A stretch of DNA of 64,000 bases from Micropterix aruncella. Taxonomy: Eukaryota > Arthropoda > Insecta > Lepidoptera > Micropterigidae. This document shows positions 45,742 through 56,028 of the stretch, piece by piece. Positions within the stretch are counted from its first letter, which is position 1. Every line of letters starts with the position of its first letter. Below the pieces are notes generated by a model. The model did no database searches and was not told the origin of the DNA. It was given only the letters and a program-made list of their open reading frames with translations. The stretch covers positions 360,189-424,188 of the forward strand of contig OX155961.1 in assembly GCA_944548615.1 (NCBI GenBank), given 5' to 3'. A program made the translations under genes and the position numbers.

Positions 45742-46146
45742 CAGGTTATTTTTTTAGTTCTTGACATCCTTGAAGTGGGCGATTCAGTACGAGCAAATAA
45801 GCTACTTTTCATAGAAATTTTTGAGAACATTAAAAAAAATACATAAAAAAATGTAGCATTTATTTTGTTGGAAAATTTGGAAAACTAGAGTGATAAATAA
45901 AAATTCTACAAGCGTTGCGACCCTGTGCCATCTAGCATTAGGTGAAATACCGCGAATAAGCAATATTTGCGATATTTTACCTACTGCTAGATGATGCAAT
46001 GCGCTCCTCTCTTTTTATACTATTTTTCAAAACGTAGTTTTTTTCAAATTGGGCAAAAAAAAAAAAATATTTTTTGATCAAAAGTTGCTTAAGTGCTTAT
46101 GCTGCTTTACCCACTACAAGGATGTCACTGATAAAAACACATCCTG
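45742..46146. mobile_element. mariner-type MITE with TA TSD
   Basis: Ends CAGG...CCTG are flanked by TA (45740-45741 and 46147-46148). The arms remain similar inward: 'tgacatccttgaagtggg' at the left and 'tgacatccttgtagtggg' in the complement of the right. The centre includes palindromic repeat G (45930-45995). Length 405 bp, non-coding. Confidence 0.65.
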
Positions 46147-46148
46147 TA

Positions 46149-46486
46149 TGTATTGTATAACACACTGTGTATGTATATGTATAACGCTCTAGCTAGATTA
46201 TTATATGCGCTGTATGCTTTCTCCTTTCGGAAATATTGAAATAAAAAAAAACAATTTCAAAGAAACAACACAAGAAAAAGTGACATTTGCGTAGCGGGCC
46301 TACTATAAGACTAGACTTGCCATGCTCAAAATACATGTTGTCTATGATTACGGGGCAATTTATACCTGTATTACAAGTTGTTTTTTTAGTCATTATTTCA
46401 CAACTTAGTTACAACTCGCGCTGTCTATAATTCTCGAAAAGAAAACAAAAAAAAAATATGTATTTCTAATTTTGCAAACTCTAACG
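46149..46486. other. no gene seen
   Basis: Unassigned. Confidence 0.45.
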
Positions 46487-46727
46487 GGCTCTCTAGATGA
46501 TCAAGCATGCTTGTCAAGCATCGCGTCGCGGGCTGGGAGAGGATCGTAAACCGCAGGAAATATGTTTTTTTATTAATTACGAAAAATGCCTAATTTTGTA
46601 GTTTTATACCAGGGATTCACGTTATTAATCAATCAATTAGGTCTAATTAGTGTGACTCCCCGGTATAAACTAGAAAATTAGGCGACGCGAAGCTTGTCAA
46701 GCATGCTTGATCGTCTAGAGAGCCCCT
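46487..46727. mobile_element. fold-back MITE M (copy 2)
   Basis: Arms 'gggctctctagatgatcaag', 'catgcttgtcaagcatcgcg' and their complement at the right, ending 'tctagagagcccc'. TAA is present outside both ends. The centre has the same inner palindrome as copy 1 ('taccagggattcac' and 'gtgactccccggta'). Confidence 0.7.
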
Positions 46728-47248
46728 AATAAGTTTGTAAGTAAAATATTATCGATATCCGCATTATAGTAAACAAGGGTAGCTACTAGCATGCGTTAAT
46801 ATACCAGGATAAGGCTGACATAAAATAAGGTAGGTATCGACAGGACGTGCCTAGTAATACGAAAGGCGATTCAAACTTATATCGCCTTCTTACATGAAAC
46901 CCATATTAATGGAATACCAGTCAGATACAGCCGATGCTGAGCTACAAATCACGCAATCGGTTACATGGGTTTGAGTAAAATTAATTCGTTTTCAATAAAA
47001 CCATTTCATGACATTAATTCATTTAATATTATTGTTAACATGACATGGATTGACTAACAAAAGGCATTTTATTCCATGAAAGGAATGACGATTAGAGTGA
47101 GCTAATCGAAAACGTATCTTTTTCTCTTGTATATTTAGAATAGGCCACACAATATTTTCGCGTTAATCTTCTGGCCATCTTATTATTTTTTTTTAATTTG
47201 GTGTCTACCTTAATCGGAGTCTTTTTTTTAACAGTCTAAAACAGTGAT
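46728..47248. other. no gene seen
   Basis: Unassigned. Confidence 0.45.
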
Positions 47249-47280
47249 TTCCAACGTGGTCCATATGGACCACGTTGGAA
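47249..47280. repeat. perfect 32-nt palindrome
   Basis: A 16-bp arm, TTCCAACGTGGTCCAT, is followed at once by its exact complement with no spacer. One more imperfect arm ('gtgat'/'atcac') extends it. The left flank 'cagtgatttccaac' looks like a hAT terminal repeat, so it may be the end of a hAT-derived fold-back element whose other end I did not find. Confidence 0.8.
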
Positions 47281-47941
47281 TCACCCACAGGGGTTGGGTG
47301 CATGAGATATAATTGGGGGTCCTATTTAGGCAGGTCAGCAGATCCTATTTATGCAGGTCATCATAAATATGTAGGCGGTCCGTAAATATTGTATTATAAC
47401 TAAAACAGATTGTGTCTACAGCATAGCAATTTAACTTATATTAATCACAGTAAACAAATGAGCGCGTTACAAGTATCATGGAAGGAAATCAACACTTGAC
47501 TCAAATCGCATCACTAGTCGATTGGGGAGGCCAACGCACATGATAAACGAAAACGCTTCAATTGATGAGCATGCGAGACAGTGCTACATCTGAAGTTTAT
47601 GTGTGACTTCCTCAAATGATTCGTATTTCAAACTCATTGTCGCTTAGAAATGAAAGCGCACCGTGTAAAATTTATGTTCTTATTAATAAAGCTACGAATA
47701 AAAACTGTAAATAATAATTTTTTTTACAACTCTTTCCCTTACTAAAAAAACTATGTAAGTAATCAGTAGTGTGCCAGCTGTCAAGAATTTATTTATAGTT
47801 AGTAAGTTTAGTTCTATGTATTATTTTTACGACACGCTTAATATTCACGATAGGCCTAATAATTAAAATAATCCTAATTATTGTTCAGGTAAGCCACCAA
47901 ACCTGAGCCGCCGTTACTATATATACAACTTAAATCCTAAT
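47281..47941. other. no gene seen
   Basis: Unassigned. 'gtcctatttaggcaggtcagc' is followed by the similar 'atcctatttatgcaggtcatc' at 47320-47365. Confidence 0.45.
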
Positions 47942-47955
47942 TGTTCAATTATTCT

Positions 47956-48684
47956 GGGAGCTAACGGGCCCATGATGAGTTGGCCACGATGACCCATGTG
48001 TTCAGGGTCGGTCACACTCACGGGTCAACACCCATTCGACGGCCTCCACGCACAGGGCGCGAACCTGGGTAGGACTCTGGAAACAGTTTCCCCTGGGAAT
48101 CAAACCTCTGGCGCTCCTGGACGGTCTGCGCACCGTGCGGCGCAAGCCAATCGATTGTGCACTCTGACTAACATCTTGCGGTGTCAACTACAACGGGCGA
48201 GCCCGTCACCACAGGACGTTTTAACGATTAGAACTGACTAACAGTCGGGGGAGTCTGGAAACTGTATTGTTTCCTATAGAGAGGGGGTGGTTGCGTACCT
48301 TACGGCGACTGCTCTTGAAATGTCCATTGGCCATCCGATCCCGGTTCAGAGCCGGGCAAAGGACGCCTTGGTCCGCGATAGATTCGGTGTACACCGTTTC
48401 ACCGCTTCGTAAGGGAGAGGACCGCGCAAGCGACCTCGAACTCGGAACCAATCGAGAGACCGGAGAAATCTGGTCACAATTGGAAGTAAGAGCGCGAGTA
48501 TCTCGAGCCGCCGGGTTTATTTCTGGCTAACTCGCGGTAAGGCGTTGGACTCTTACGGGTTGTGGCGTAGCTAGACGTCGGATTGTTATGTCCAAAGTCT
48601 TCTACGCTCACTGCAGGTCGATAGAACGACTAATCGTTAAAACGTCCTGTGGTGACGGGCTCGCCCGTTGTAGATATCTCAATA
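47956..48684 (+). mobile_element. retroposon family S copy with 14-bp TSD and self-nested insert
   Basis: TGTTCAATTATTCT lies at 47942-47955 and 48685-48698. The body follows the 27366 reference closely, but is longer because of an inverted fragment of the same family at 48174-48231. Its own 3' tail is 'tgtagatatctcaata'. Confidence 0.75.
48174..48231 (-). mobile_element. 58-bp truncated family S insertion inside another S copy
   Basis: Exact reverse complement of 27972-28029, the last ~58 bp of the reference copy including its unique end 'accgcaaga'. CTGACTAACA flanks it on both sides (48164-48173 and 48234-48243), while the uninserted copies have it once. Confidence 0.8.
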
Positions 48685-48698
48685 TGTTCAATTATTCT

Positions 48699-49788
48699 AG
48701 AAGTTGTAAGATTTATGATCGATAGATATAACTAGATCTTAGAGTACTAGTTAAGAAGCATTTTTTTCTATAAAAATCTTAAATGTGTTGAAATAGGTAG
48801 GTACCTAAATGTAATATATAGTGTAATAAAATAAAAAGTCTGTCGCTGATCGATGAAAAATAAAAGACTGCGCTGCGTGCCCTCCACGTTACTGTGCTTC
48901 TGGCTCTTTAGTAAAACACTTAATTATTCTCAAATAGCCGAAGGAGTGTTAAGTATTTCATTCTGGTGCATTATTCAGTTACGAAAGGTAAGTTAAATTA
49001 TAATTCACGCTCGCAGCTTTCAGTTACCTAACAAACAACTTTACAAAGAACTTTTTCTTTAACAGAGAAATATGAAGGCAGGTCTACAAAATTTATTTTA
49101 ATTTATTCATCTTCTCCGGCAAATTATGAATAATGAAATCGTTAAGATACTGCCGAAATGAATTCTAAGATATTAAATAGGTGATGCGAATGACTTTTGG
49201 TTGGTGGAAAGATGAAGTGAAAAACACATTTTTTATGGATGTTTAAATTAATGGATTACAATAGCGTTATAAATGGACTTGGGATGTTTCCCTTTATTAT
49301 GGAAAAATTGACGATTATCCAATTAAATTAAAGAAGAAGAAAATACAGAATAGGTTGACATTGGCAACATTTTATTCGTTTTTATTTTTACAAATTAATT
49401 TTACTTATTTTTCATGTTCATATCCCACAAATACGAACCTTTTTACAGGTAAAATTAAAACTGAAATAGAAAAATTGTTTTAGTCGCAATCTCAATTGAT
49501 TTTTTTTATCCCTAAATATAGTTGTAATCCGTGTTTGTGTTGGCTGGGCGGGTACAAGTTACAAGTACAGATCTGTTAGGAAATATAAAAAATCTAATAA
49601 CACACAATCTTTCCTGATTTTTTAAAAATACAATCTAAAAAACATGAGAAACTTTAAAAAATCTTGGAGGGTGAGTAAAAAAAAGCGATTCTGTTTGCTC
49701 ATATATACAGTAAAATGAAAAAAAAAATAACAATCAACCCATAAGAAGGAAAATAAAATAACAAAATACATTCCGCGAATTGCTGATG
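48699..49788. other. no gene seen; possible small exon
   Basis: AT-rich. At 48980-48993 'cgaaag|gtaagtta' is a consensus splice donor after a more complex stretch (48840-48980). No coding content supports an exon. Confidence 0.3.
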
Positions 49789-49792
49789 ACTT

Positions 49793-50717
49793 TGTTAGGG
49801 CCTAGTTTTTATTTATTATAATTAAAATAAAATATGTTACTCTGTCAAATAAACCTTTCATTTTGGTTAATTAATCATTATTTAGCGAATTAAAGAAATC
49901 GAGACGGTACCTAAAAATACCGCCGGGTCAGAGCGAGCTACAATCTCGTAGGTACCCGACTAACACTGGACAGGGTAATGTTTCAGGGCAAGGGATAAAT
50001 AAAGAATAATTTTATAAAAGGAACTTTGAAATTATACATTTTAATTTTATCATTTAGCGGAGAAAAGAACCGCAGTACATTATTTAATTATAGCAGCATC
50101 TGCTGGTTTAGAGCGGACCTAGATTCAAATAGTATTTTCTCTTTTGTAAATATAACCATCATTATTTCCAATAAATTCATTAGACGATTTAGCCATTGAT
50201 TTATGTAAGAGCGCGGACCGAGAACGGGGCCGAGCGCTCCAAGCGGGCGCGATCGAGGCGCGCCGGCGCGGTACCTCGTCGGTACACCGATAGAGGGCGC
50301 GGTGAGTAAATCATAATATTCGATCTCGTCGCCGCAGCGCACTAAACTTGATATCGCTTCTTCTTCTTCTTTTAGTCCTCTCACAAGATATATTGAAATT
50401 CATTTTTATAATAAAACATAACTAGGGTACTTGACCGTCCATTCAATTTGAATGCTCTCGACTTCAGGACGACGTCAATACAGGATTTTAACCACCCCTG
50501 AGCACGACTGAGCTACCGTGGTATCCTGGCGTCGCTCCACTCCCACGCACAAAGGTAACTTCCCAGGCGGAGGGAGGCCCTTTGCATTTGTTTATGTGGT
50601 CTATCATCTATTTCTCGCATGTGTAGCTGGCGCCTTTACAAATAAATAAACTTTTATCGTTACACATAGCAGCCATCAAAGACATCTTTATATTTTATTT
50701 TATTAAGACACATAACA
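49793..50717 (+). repeat. 5' LTR, 925 bp (internally shortened)
   Basis: Runs TGTTAG...ATAACA, with TG/CA ends extending to a 5-bp inverted TGTTA/TAACA. From base 21 it matches 61602-62506. The first 20 bases instead equal 60631-60650 exactly, so this LTR lacks a 951-bp piece present in the 3' LTR. Confidence 0.85.
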
Positions 50718-50721
50718 AATC

Positions 50722-50739
50722 TGGCGTCCACCGCGGGGC
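50722..50739 (+). promoter_or_regulatory. primer-binding site, tRNA-Lys-like
   Basis: TGGCGTCCACCGCGGGGC starts 4 nt after the 5' LTR. It agrees at 15 of 18 positions with TGGCGCCCAACGTGGGGC, the complement of the 3' end of animal tRNA-Lys. Three mismatches leave the exact primer uncertain. Confidence 0.65.
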
Positions 50740-51697
50740 AATTTTTTTTTAAAAATAAACTACAGTATTTTCCCACCGCGACCCGCCCATATCATCTTTT
50801 ATATCATTTTTTTACAAATTCATATGAAAACAATAACAAATTTGGGCCCAACTGGGGCCGTTAAATATTTTTCAAGATTCAATTTTTTTTTAAATTTACC
50901 GTTATCATTACATTATATACAATTTTAAGTTTTATCGTTTTTCTCTAATATATCGTCCGACATATAGGACACCATAAAATTTCCCACCCAACCCGCCCAA
51001 AAATTTTTTTCTTTTTATTATTTTTATATTTTTCTTTTATTGTTTCTCTACACAACGTACCTACTGCCAATTTATTTTACAGGTTGTTACAAAACTAACA
51101 CAAATATTTTTTTTCATGCTTTAAAAAGTGCTTTACATTTTATTTTTTTTTAAATAATATACTACATGTACAATAGCCTTTCAGCCATAAGCGTAAGTAA
51201 TAACCAAGGTGTCTTGGGGATTTGACTTCGGAATCAGCAAAGGATTACGTGGGGATTTTGCTTCTTCGACGACACGTTGGACACATATCTAGTTATACTG
51301 TTACAACAAACGAACCTTAAGATATTTATGCAGAAAGATATCAGCAATTAGTACTTCTATTCACACTTATAATAAATACTTAGCAAACATTCACAACCCT
51401 ACAGGGTGTTACAATTTTTTTTAATTTTATTCTTTTTTTTTCATTTTTTATTTTATTTTCTTTTTAGTTTTCATTTAACTTCATCAATTTTCTTTTTCTC
51501 ATCTCCTTTCCCATTTGCCTTATTGCATATGGGTCTTTAACTTAATAAATTCATACAACATTACATCAAGTACACACTAATCTACATCAACACACTAGGG
51601 TCAACATTTTCACTTGTTCTACAATCTCTAAAAAAAATAATAGTAATAAAATCAAGGCGTAAACTTCCACAACCTTTACGATTTTGGAGTTAGCATC
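50740..51697 (+). other. untranslated leader of the gypsy element
   Basis: About 960 bp, very AT/poly-T rich, between primer site and gag. No frame of note. Packaging signals would be expected here but cannot be identified by eye. Confidence 0.6.
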
Positions 51698-52933
51698 ATG
51701 GCACCCAAGAAAACAAGGGCCGCTGCAAGAGCTCGTCAGCAATCACCAAGCAGGCTCATCGAGGAAAATACCACTCACCAAATTCCAGAGCAGACGGAAA
51801 AACAGACATCGGAAAAACCTAAGGCAGGAAGCAAGTCAGGCATCGAAGACTCGATTCCGCACAGGAAACCGACCACCAGCTCAAGGATCATCGAATATTC
51901 AGACAATGAAAGCGAAGAAGAGGCATATACGAGGAAAATATGCAGGGAAACGCAAGATACGGCGACAACTTCAGATATTTTTCAATCTTCGGCCGCGGGA
52001 AAACATAGAACGTCCCCAAGCATCTACAAGTGGAATTTAAGATACGACGGATCTACTCCAATCTTGGAATTTATCGACAAAATAGAGGATAAAGTACAAG
52101 CAAGGGGGGTCACAGAAAGAGAACTTATCCAAGGATTCACCGACCTGATGGAAGGTCCACCTTTACTTTGGTTCCGAAGCATCAGAAAATACGTAAAAAC
52201 GTGGAAAACCCTAAGAGAAGCGTTAATAAATAAATACGAACAGCTTAATTACCAAACACGCTTGGAAAATCAGATGAGGATTACCAAACAACTCCCTGGG
52301 GAAACCATGCACGACTACGTTACACGGATCGATACTATGAACAGGAGATTATCACCAAGATTACGGGACGACACCCTACTGGAAATAGTGAAATTAAACG
52401 TTCTACTGCTGTACCACACACTCCTGGGAACTTCAAGACTGGACGATATTGGAACTTTGCTGGATTTAGCGAAAAACTTCGAGCAGTACGCGCTAGCCCC
52501 AACCCCAACGGTAGCGAGCAGCATCCAGAACAGGACCACAATAGCCGCCATGGAAGAGCAACCCACGTACACCGACAGACACGATGAAGAGGAAATAGCA
52601 GCCTTTTCACAAAACAACAAATTTCATCCGCGCCATGATAAACCACCGCCATTCGTCAGAAGATCCGGATACGGAAACTCGACACCGTACGAACAACGCC
52701 CGCAAGAATACCAAAAACCTCAACAAACACAATTTTCCCAGCAAAAATACTGTAGGAAGTGCGAAACACGAGGGCACGATTACAAGGAGTGCCGGAAATA
52801 CCCAAAACCAATGTGTTTCAACTGCAAATTACAGGACACATATACCAGTTCTTGCGCAAGATGTAACGGAGTACCGCCAGGATACCACCAATCCCAACCA
52901 AAAAACGGGAGAAGCCACGGATACAGGCAATAG
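51698..52933 (+). CDS. gag: gag polyprotein of Ty3/gypsy element
   Basis: 411 codons from ATG 51698 ('catcatgg') to TAG 52931-52933; forms the virus-like particle that packages element RNA in the cytoplasm. The N-terminus is basic (APKKTRAAARARQQ) and low-complexity to about residue 105. A retrotransposon gag/capsid domain follows (about 108-265: YKWNLRYDGSTPILEFIDKI, then WFRSIRKYVKTWKTLREAL and GETMHDYVTRIDTMNRRL). Residues 270-350 are Gln/Pro-rich. The C-terminus has one perfect zinc knuckle, CRKCETRGHDYKEC (CX2CX4HX4C, residues 352-365). A second knuckle at 373-386, CFNCKLQDTYTSSC, has Thr in place of His. The end overlaps the pol frame and contains the frameshift site. Confidence 0.9.
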   Translation: MAPKKTRAAARARQQSPSRLIEENTTHQIPEQTEKQTSEKPKAGSKSGIEDSIPHRKPTTSSRIIEYSDNESEEEAYTRKICRETQDTATTSDIFQSSAAGKHRTSPSIYKWNLRYDGSTPILEFIDKIEDKVQARGVTERELIQGFTDLMEGPPLLWFRSIRKYVKTWKTLREALINKYEQLNYQTRLENQMRITKQLPGETMHDYVTRIDTMNRRLSPRLRDDTLLEIVKLNVLLLYHTLLGTSRLDDIGTLLDLAKNFEQYALAPTPTVASSIQNRTTIAAMEEQPTYTDRHDEEEIAAFSQNNKFHPRHDKPPPFVRRSGYGNSTPYEQRPQEYQKPQQTQFSQQKYCRKCETRGHDYKECRKYPKPMCFNCKLQDTYTSSCARCNGVPPGYHQSQPKNGRSHGYRQ

Positions 52934-52967
52934 ACAGGGCTATAGCCGTGGAAAACTTCACACTGTC
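52900..52967 (+). promoter_or_regulatory. -1 programmed ribosomal frameshift signal (gag to pol)
   Basis: The heptamer A AAA AAC (52900-52906) is in the gag frame as X XXY YYZ, 24 nt before the gag stop. Eight nt later a 6-bp stem starts, CCACGG (52915-52920) with CCGTGG (52946-52951). Loop bases GACAG (52933-52937) can pair with CTGTC (52963-52967) to make an H-type pseudoknot. Slipping back one base enters the pol frame, which is open from 52867. A AAA AAC plus a structure 5-9 nt away is the classical arrangement in retroviral gag-pro-pol. Confidence 0.8.
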
Positions 52968-55900
52968 ACCAGAACCAAAATTCTACGATACTCGCCCACA
53001 TGCAAAAATAATCATATTAGGAAAAACGTACAATGCACTCGTGGACACCGGTTGCGCAGTCTGCATTTTAGGCAGGAAAATGCACGAACGCTACATACAG
53101 CTCGGAAAAACTATAAAAAACGCAGAGAGCCGCATATCAACAGCGGACGGAACACAACAGGATATACTTGGATACATGACATTGCCAGTGCAATACAAAG
53201 GAAAAAGCGAGAAAATTAATTTCCTAATCTGCCCCACAATAAAAAAAGACGTAATCCTGGGGATCGACTTCATCAAACAGTTCGACGTAAAAATTTCAAT
53301 CGACACGAACCACGACATACAATTGGCACAGCTAAACCACACCGCGAGCCAGCAAATCAGGAATGTAGACGACCTTACTCCGCAACAATTACGACGATTA
53401 CAGCACGTTAAAAAATTATATGAGGACATCTCCTTCGAAAAAAAAGGTCTCGGAAAGACGCACTTATTGAAGCATAAGATCGTAACCACGGGCGATCCAA
53501 TTCGTCAGAAACCATACCAATTATCGCCAGCGAAAGACAAGCTGATTAAAGACGAAATTGACGACATGCTAAGGTTAGGAGTGATTACTCCCATAAAATC
53601 CCCATGGTGTAATCCAATCCTCGTAGTGACCAAGAAGGATGGCAGCCCAAGGGTCTGCCTTGACTCCAGAAAATTAAATGAAGTGACTACAAAAAACCGA
53701 TACCCCATGGTGTCCTCGCAGAGAATCCTCGACAATCTAGGAAATGCTCGATATTTAACTTCAATTGACTTATCGAAGGCATTCTGGCAGATCCCGATGG
53801 AAGAAGCCTCCATATACAAGACCGCATTTGCAATACCTGGAAAAGGTATGTTCGCCTTTTTGCGAATGCCCTTCGGACTCTGTAACGCGTCATCAGACCT
53901 AAGCACCCTCATGGACCAAATATTCGGCCCCGAATACGGAAACAAGGTTTTCGTGTATGCGGACGACCTCATCATCGCCTCAACAACCTATGACGAACAC
54001 ATCGACACCTTATTACGCGTGAGGGAGAGCCTAAAAGAAGCGGGATTGACAATCAACCTTAAAAAATGTGAGTTCTGCAGGCCCGAATTACTGTACCTCG
54101 GCTACGTTGTGGACAGGCAAGGATTGAGAACGGACCAAGGGAAAGTAGCTTGCATAACGAATTTCCCAAGGCCAGACCGCGTAAAGCACGTAAGAAGTTT
54201 CCTCGGATTGAGCGGATACTATCGTAGATTCGTAAAAGACTACTCAAAAATCGCCGCTCCACTCTGCAAATTAACGGGGGGCAAAAAAGGTGTAAAATCA
54301 AACTTTGTATGGACAGAGGAGGCGGAAAAATCCTTCATAGCATTGAAACACGCGCTGACAACTACTCCGATCTTGAAGTGTCCAGACTTCAGTAAAGAAT
54401 TTACAATAAGCTGCGACGCTAGCGACACCGCGATAGGAGCGGCGCTGACTCAGTACTCTGAGGAGGAGAAAATGGACCTCCCCATATCCTACTTTTCACA
54501 GAGTCTTACCCCAGCGGAAACCCATTACTCGACTACCGAAAGAGAATTACTCGCCGTCTTGAGAGCAGTTTTACACTACAGGACGTACGTAGAAGGCACC
54601 CGTTTCAAGGTAATAACGGACCATAGTAGCCTGAAATGGCTTACGAAACTGGAGGGCCCTTCAGGAAGATTGGCACGCTGGAGTACTCTATTATCCCAGT
54701 TCGACATGGAAATCATACATCGGAAAGGAAGCCTGAACATCGTCGCAGACGCGCTTTCTAGAATACCTTGTATGGCCTTATCAGCAGATTTCCGCCGAGA
54801 AGATTGGTACACTCGCATATACAACACGGTACAAAACGACCCCTACGCATACCCGGAGTACAAAATTGAGAACGAAAAATTATACAGATATCACGCCCCA
54901 AAGAGAGGCGAAAAACTCCTGAACCCGTGGAAAATCGTGCCAAAATTCGCAGACAGGCTAACAGCGATAAAAGATATTCACGAAGGAGAATTCGCGGTCC
55001 ACTTCGGCATATTTAAAACATTAAAAAAACTACAATCGTATTTCTATTGGCCCGGCATGCAGAAGGAGGTAAAAGCCTACGTGAAAAGATGCGACACATG
55101 CAAAGCCTACAAGATAAGAACGGGACCAGCCCAGGGATTCATGGCCACTCCAAAATCCGTAAAAACTCCAATGCACACTATAAGTATCGACCTAATAGGG
55201 CCTATTACGAGATCACTGTCGGGATTCACATATATATTATCCGTGGTAGATGTATTTACTAAGTACTGTTGGTTATTTCCCCTGAGAAAAGCCACCTCCG
55301 CGAACATAACGAAACACCTCGAGAATACCATATTCCTAGCATTCGGCACCCCAGCGGTCATAACACTAGATAACGCAACTTACTTCCGATCTAAGGCCTT
55401 TAAGGCGTTAGCAGATAAATATAAAATCCCCAGACTGTTTTTCGGCTGTGTCTACGCCCCGCAGTCAAACATGGTCGAAAGATATAATCAGACAATTGAG
55501 ACATCGCTGTCGATTTTATCAGGCAAAGACCAGAGGAAATGGGATAAATACCTCTTATTAATCCAAAACGCACTTAATAGCCACATAAATTTAGCGACAG
55601 GCTTCTCCCCAGCTTACCTAATGTTTGGGCGAGAACCTATAGTTGATGGACGTTATCACAAAATGTTAAGCTACGTGCCAGACAAAAACGCCAAAATAAT
55701 ACTCGATACCCCACACGAATTCGCAAAGGGATTAGAGTCATTAGCGGACGCCTATGACATAGTGCAGGAAAGAATGTTAGAGTCATTCAGAAATAGTTCT
55801 TCGAGATACAACCTTAGAAGAAAACACGTCGAATTTAAAACAGGAGATTGGGTCTGGGCCAAAAACCATACATTGTCAAGAAAAGCAGATTTTTTTTGTA

Positions 55901-56028
55901 GCAAACTCAGCCCTAGGTACATAAAGTGCAAAGTCATTGCGAAAAAATCCCCAGTCGCCTACGAGTTAGCCGACGAGAACGGAAAACCGCGGGGTCTTTT
56001 CCATATTAAGGACATTGCGAGTAATTAA
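52906..56028 (+). CDS. pol: pol polyprotein: protease, reverse transcriptase, RNase H, integrase
   Basis: Expressed, I infer, as a Gag-Pol fusion by -1 frameshifting; the frame has no ATG at its head. Numbering from the GTG at 52948 (1026 residues): aspartic protease LVDTGCAVCILG with DTG at 33-35; reverse transcriptase with VCLDSRKLNEV (about 236) and the catalytic YADD at 337-340; RNase H with ISCDASDTAIGAAL (about 486), TERELLAVL and ITDHSSLKWL; integrase with a zinc-binding HHCC (His678 onward, ending CDTC) and the core triad Asp748 (SIDLIGP), Asp808 (TLDNATYF), Glu844 (NMVERYNQ). There are 35 residues between the last two. The C-terminus has KLSPRYIKCKVI and SPVAYELAD, a GPY/F-like module in which the GPF itself is absent. 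No stops or frameshifts. It copies element RNA into DNA and integrates it. Confidence 0.92.
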   Translation, partial: REKPRIQAIDRAIAVENFTLSPEPKFYDTRPHAKIIILGKTYNALVDTGCAVCILGRKMHERYIQLGKTIKNAESRISTADGTQQDILGYMTLPVQYKGKSEKINFLICPTIKKDVILGIDFIKQFDVKISIDTNHDIQLAQLNHTASQQIRNVDDLTPQQLRRLQHVKKLYEDISFEKKGLGKTHLLKHKIVTTGDPIRQKPYQLSPAKDKLIKDEIDDMLRLGVITPIKSPWCNPILVVTKKDGSPRVCLDSRKLNEVTTKNRYPMVSSQRILDNLGNARYLTSIDLSKAFWQIPMEEASIYKTAFAIPGKGMFAFLRMPFGLCNASSDLSTLMDQIFGPEYGNKVFVYADDLIIASTTYDEHIDTLLRVRESLKEAGLTINLKKCEFCRPELLYLGYVVDRQGLRTDQGKVACITNFPRPDRVKHVRSFLGLSGYYRRFVKDYSKIAAPLCKLTGGKKGVKSNFVWTEEAEKSFIALKHALTTTPILKCPDFSKEFTISCDASDTAIGAALTQYSEEEKMDLPISYFSQSLTPAETHYSTTERELLAVLRAVLHYRTYVEGTRFKVITDHSSLKWLTKLEGPSGRLARWSTLLSQFDMEIIHRKGSLNIVADALSRIPCMALSADFRREDWYTRIYNTVQNDPYAYPEYKIENEKLYRYHAPKRGEKLLNPWKIVPKFADRLTAIKDIHEGEFAVHFGIFKTLKKLQSYFYWPGMQKEVKAYVKRCDTCKAYKIRTGPAQGFMATPKSVKTPMHTISIDLIGPITRSLSGFTYILSVVDVFTKYCWLFPLRKATSANITKHLENTIFLAFGTPAVITLDNATYFRSKAFKALADKYKIPRLFFGCVYAPQSNMVERYNQTIETSLSILSGKDQRKWDKYLLLIQNALNSHINLATGFSPAYLMFGREPIVDGRYHKMLSYVPDKNAKIILDTPHEFAKGLESLADAYDIVQERMLESFRNSSSRYNLRRKHVEFKTGDWVWAKNHTLSRKADFFCSKLSPRYIKCKVIAKKSPVAYELADENGKPRGLFHIKDIASN

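Noticed and set aside
50088..50384. 98-codon minus-strand frame, repeated at 61877-62173
   Set aside because: Lies in both LTRs and is identical only because the LTRs are; no recognisable domain.
53091..54943. Several minus-strand frames of 60-156 codons
   Set aside because: Antisense shadows of the intact pol gene.
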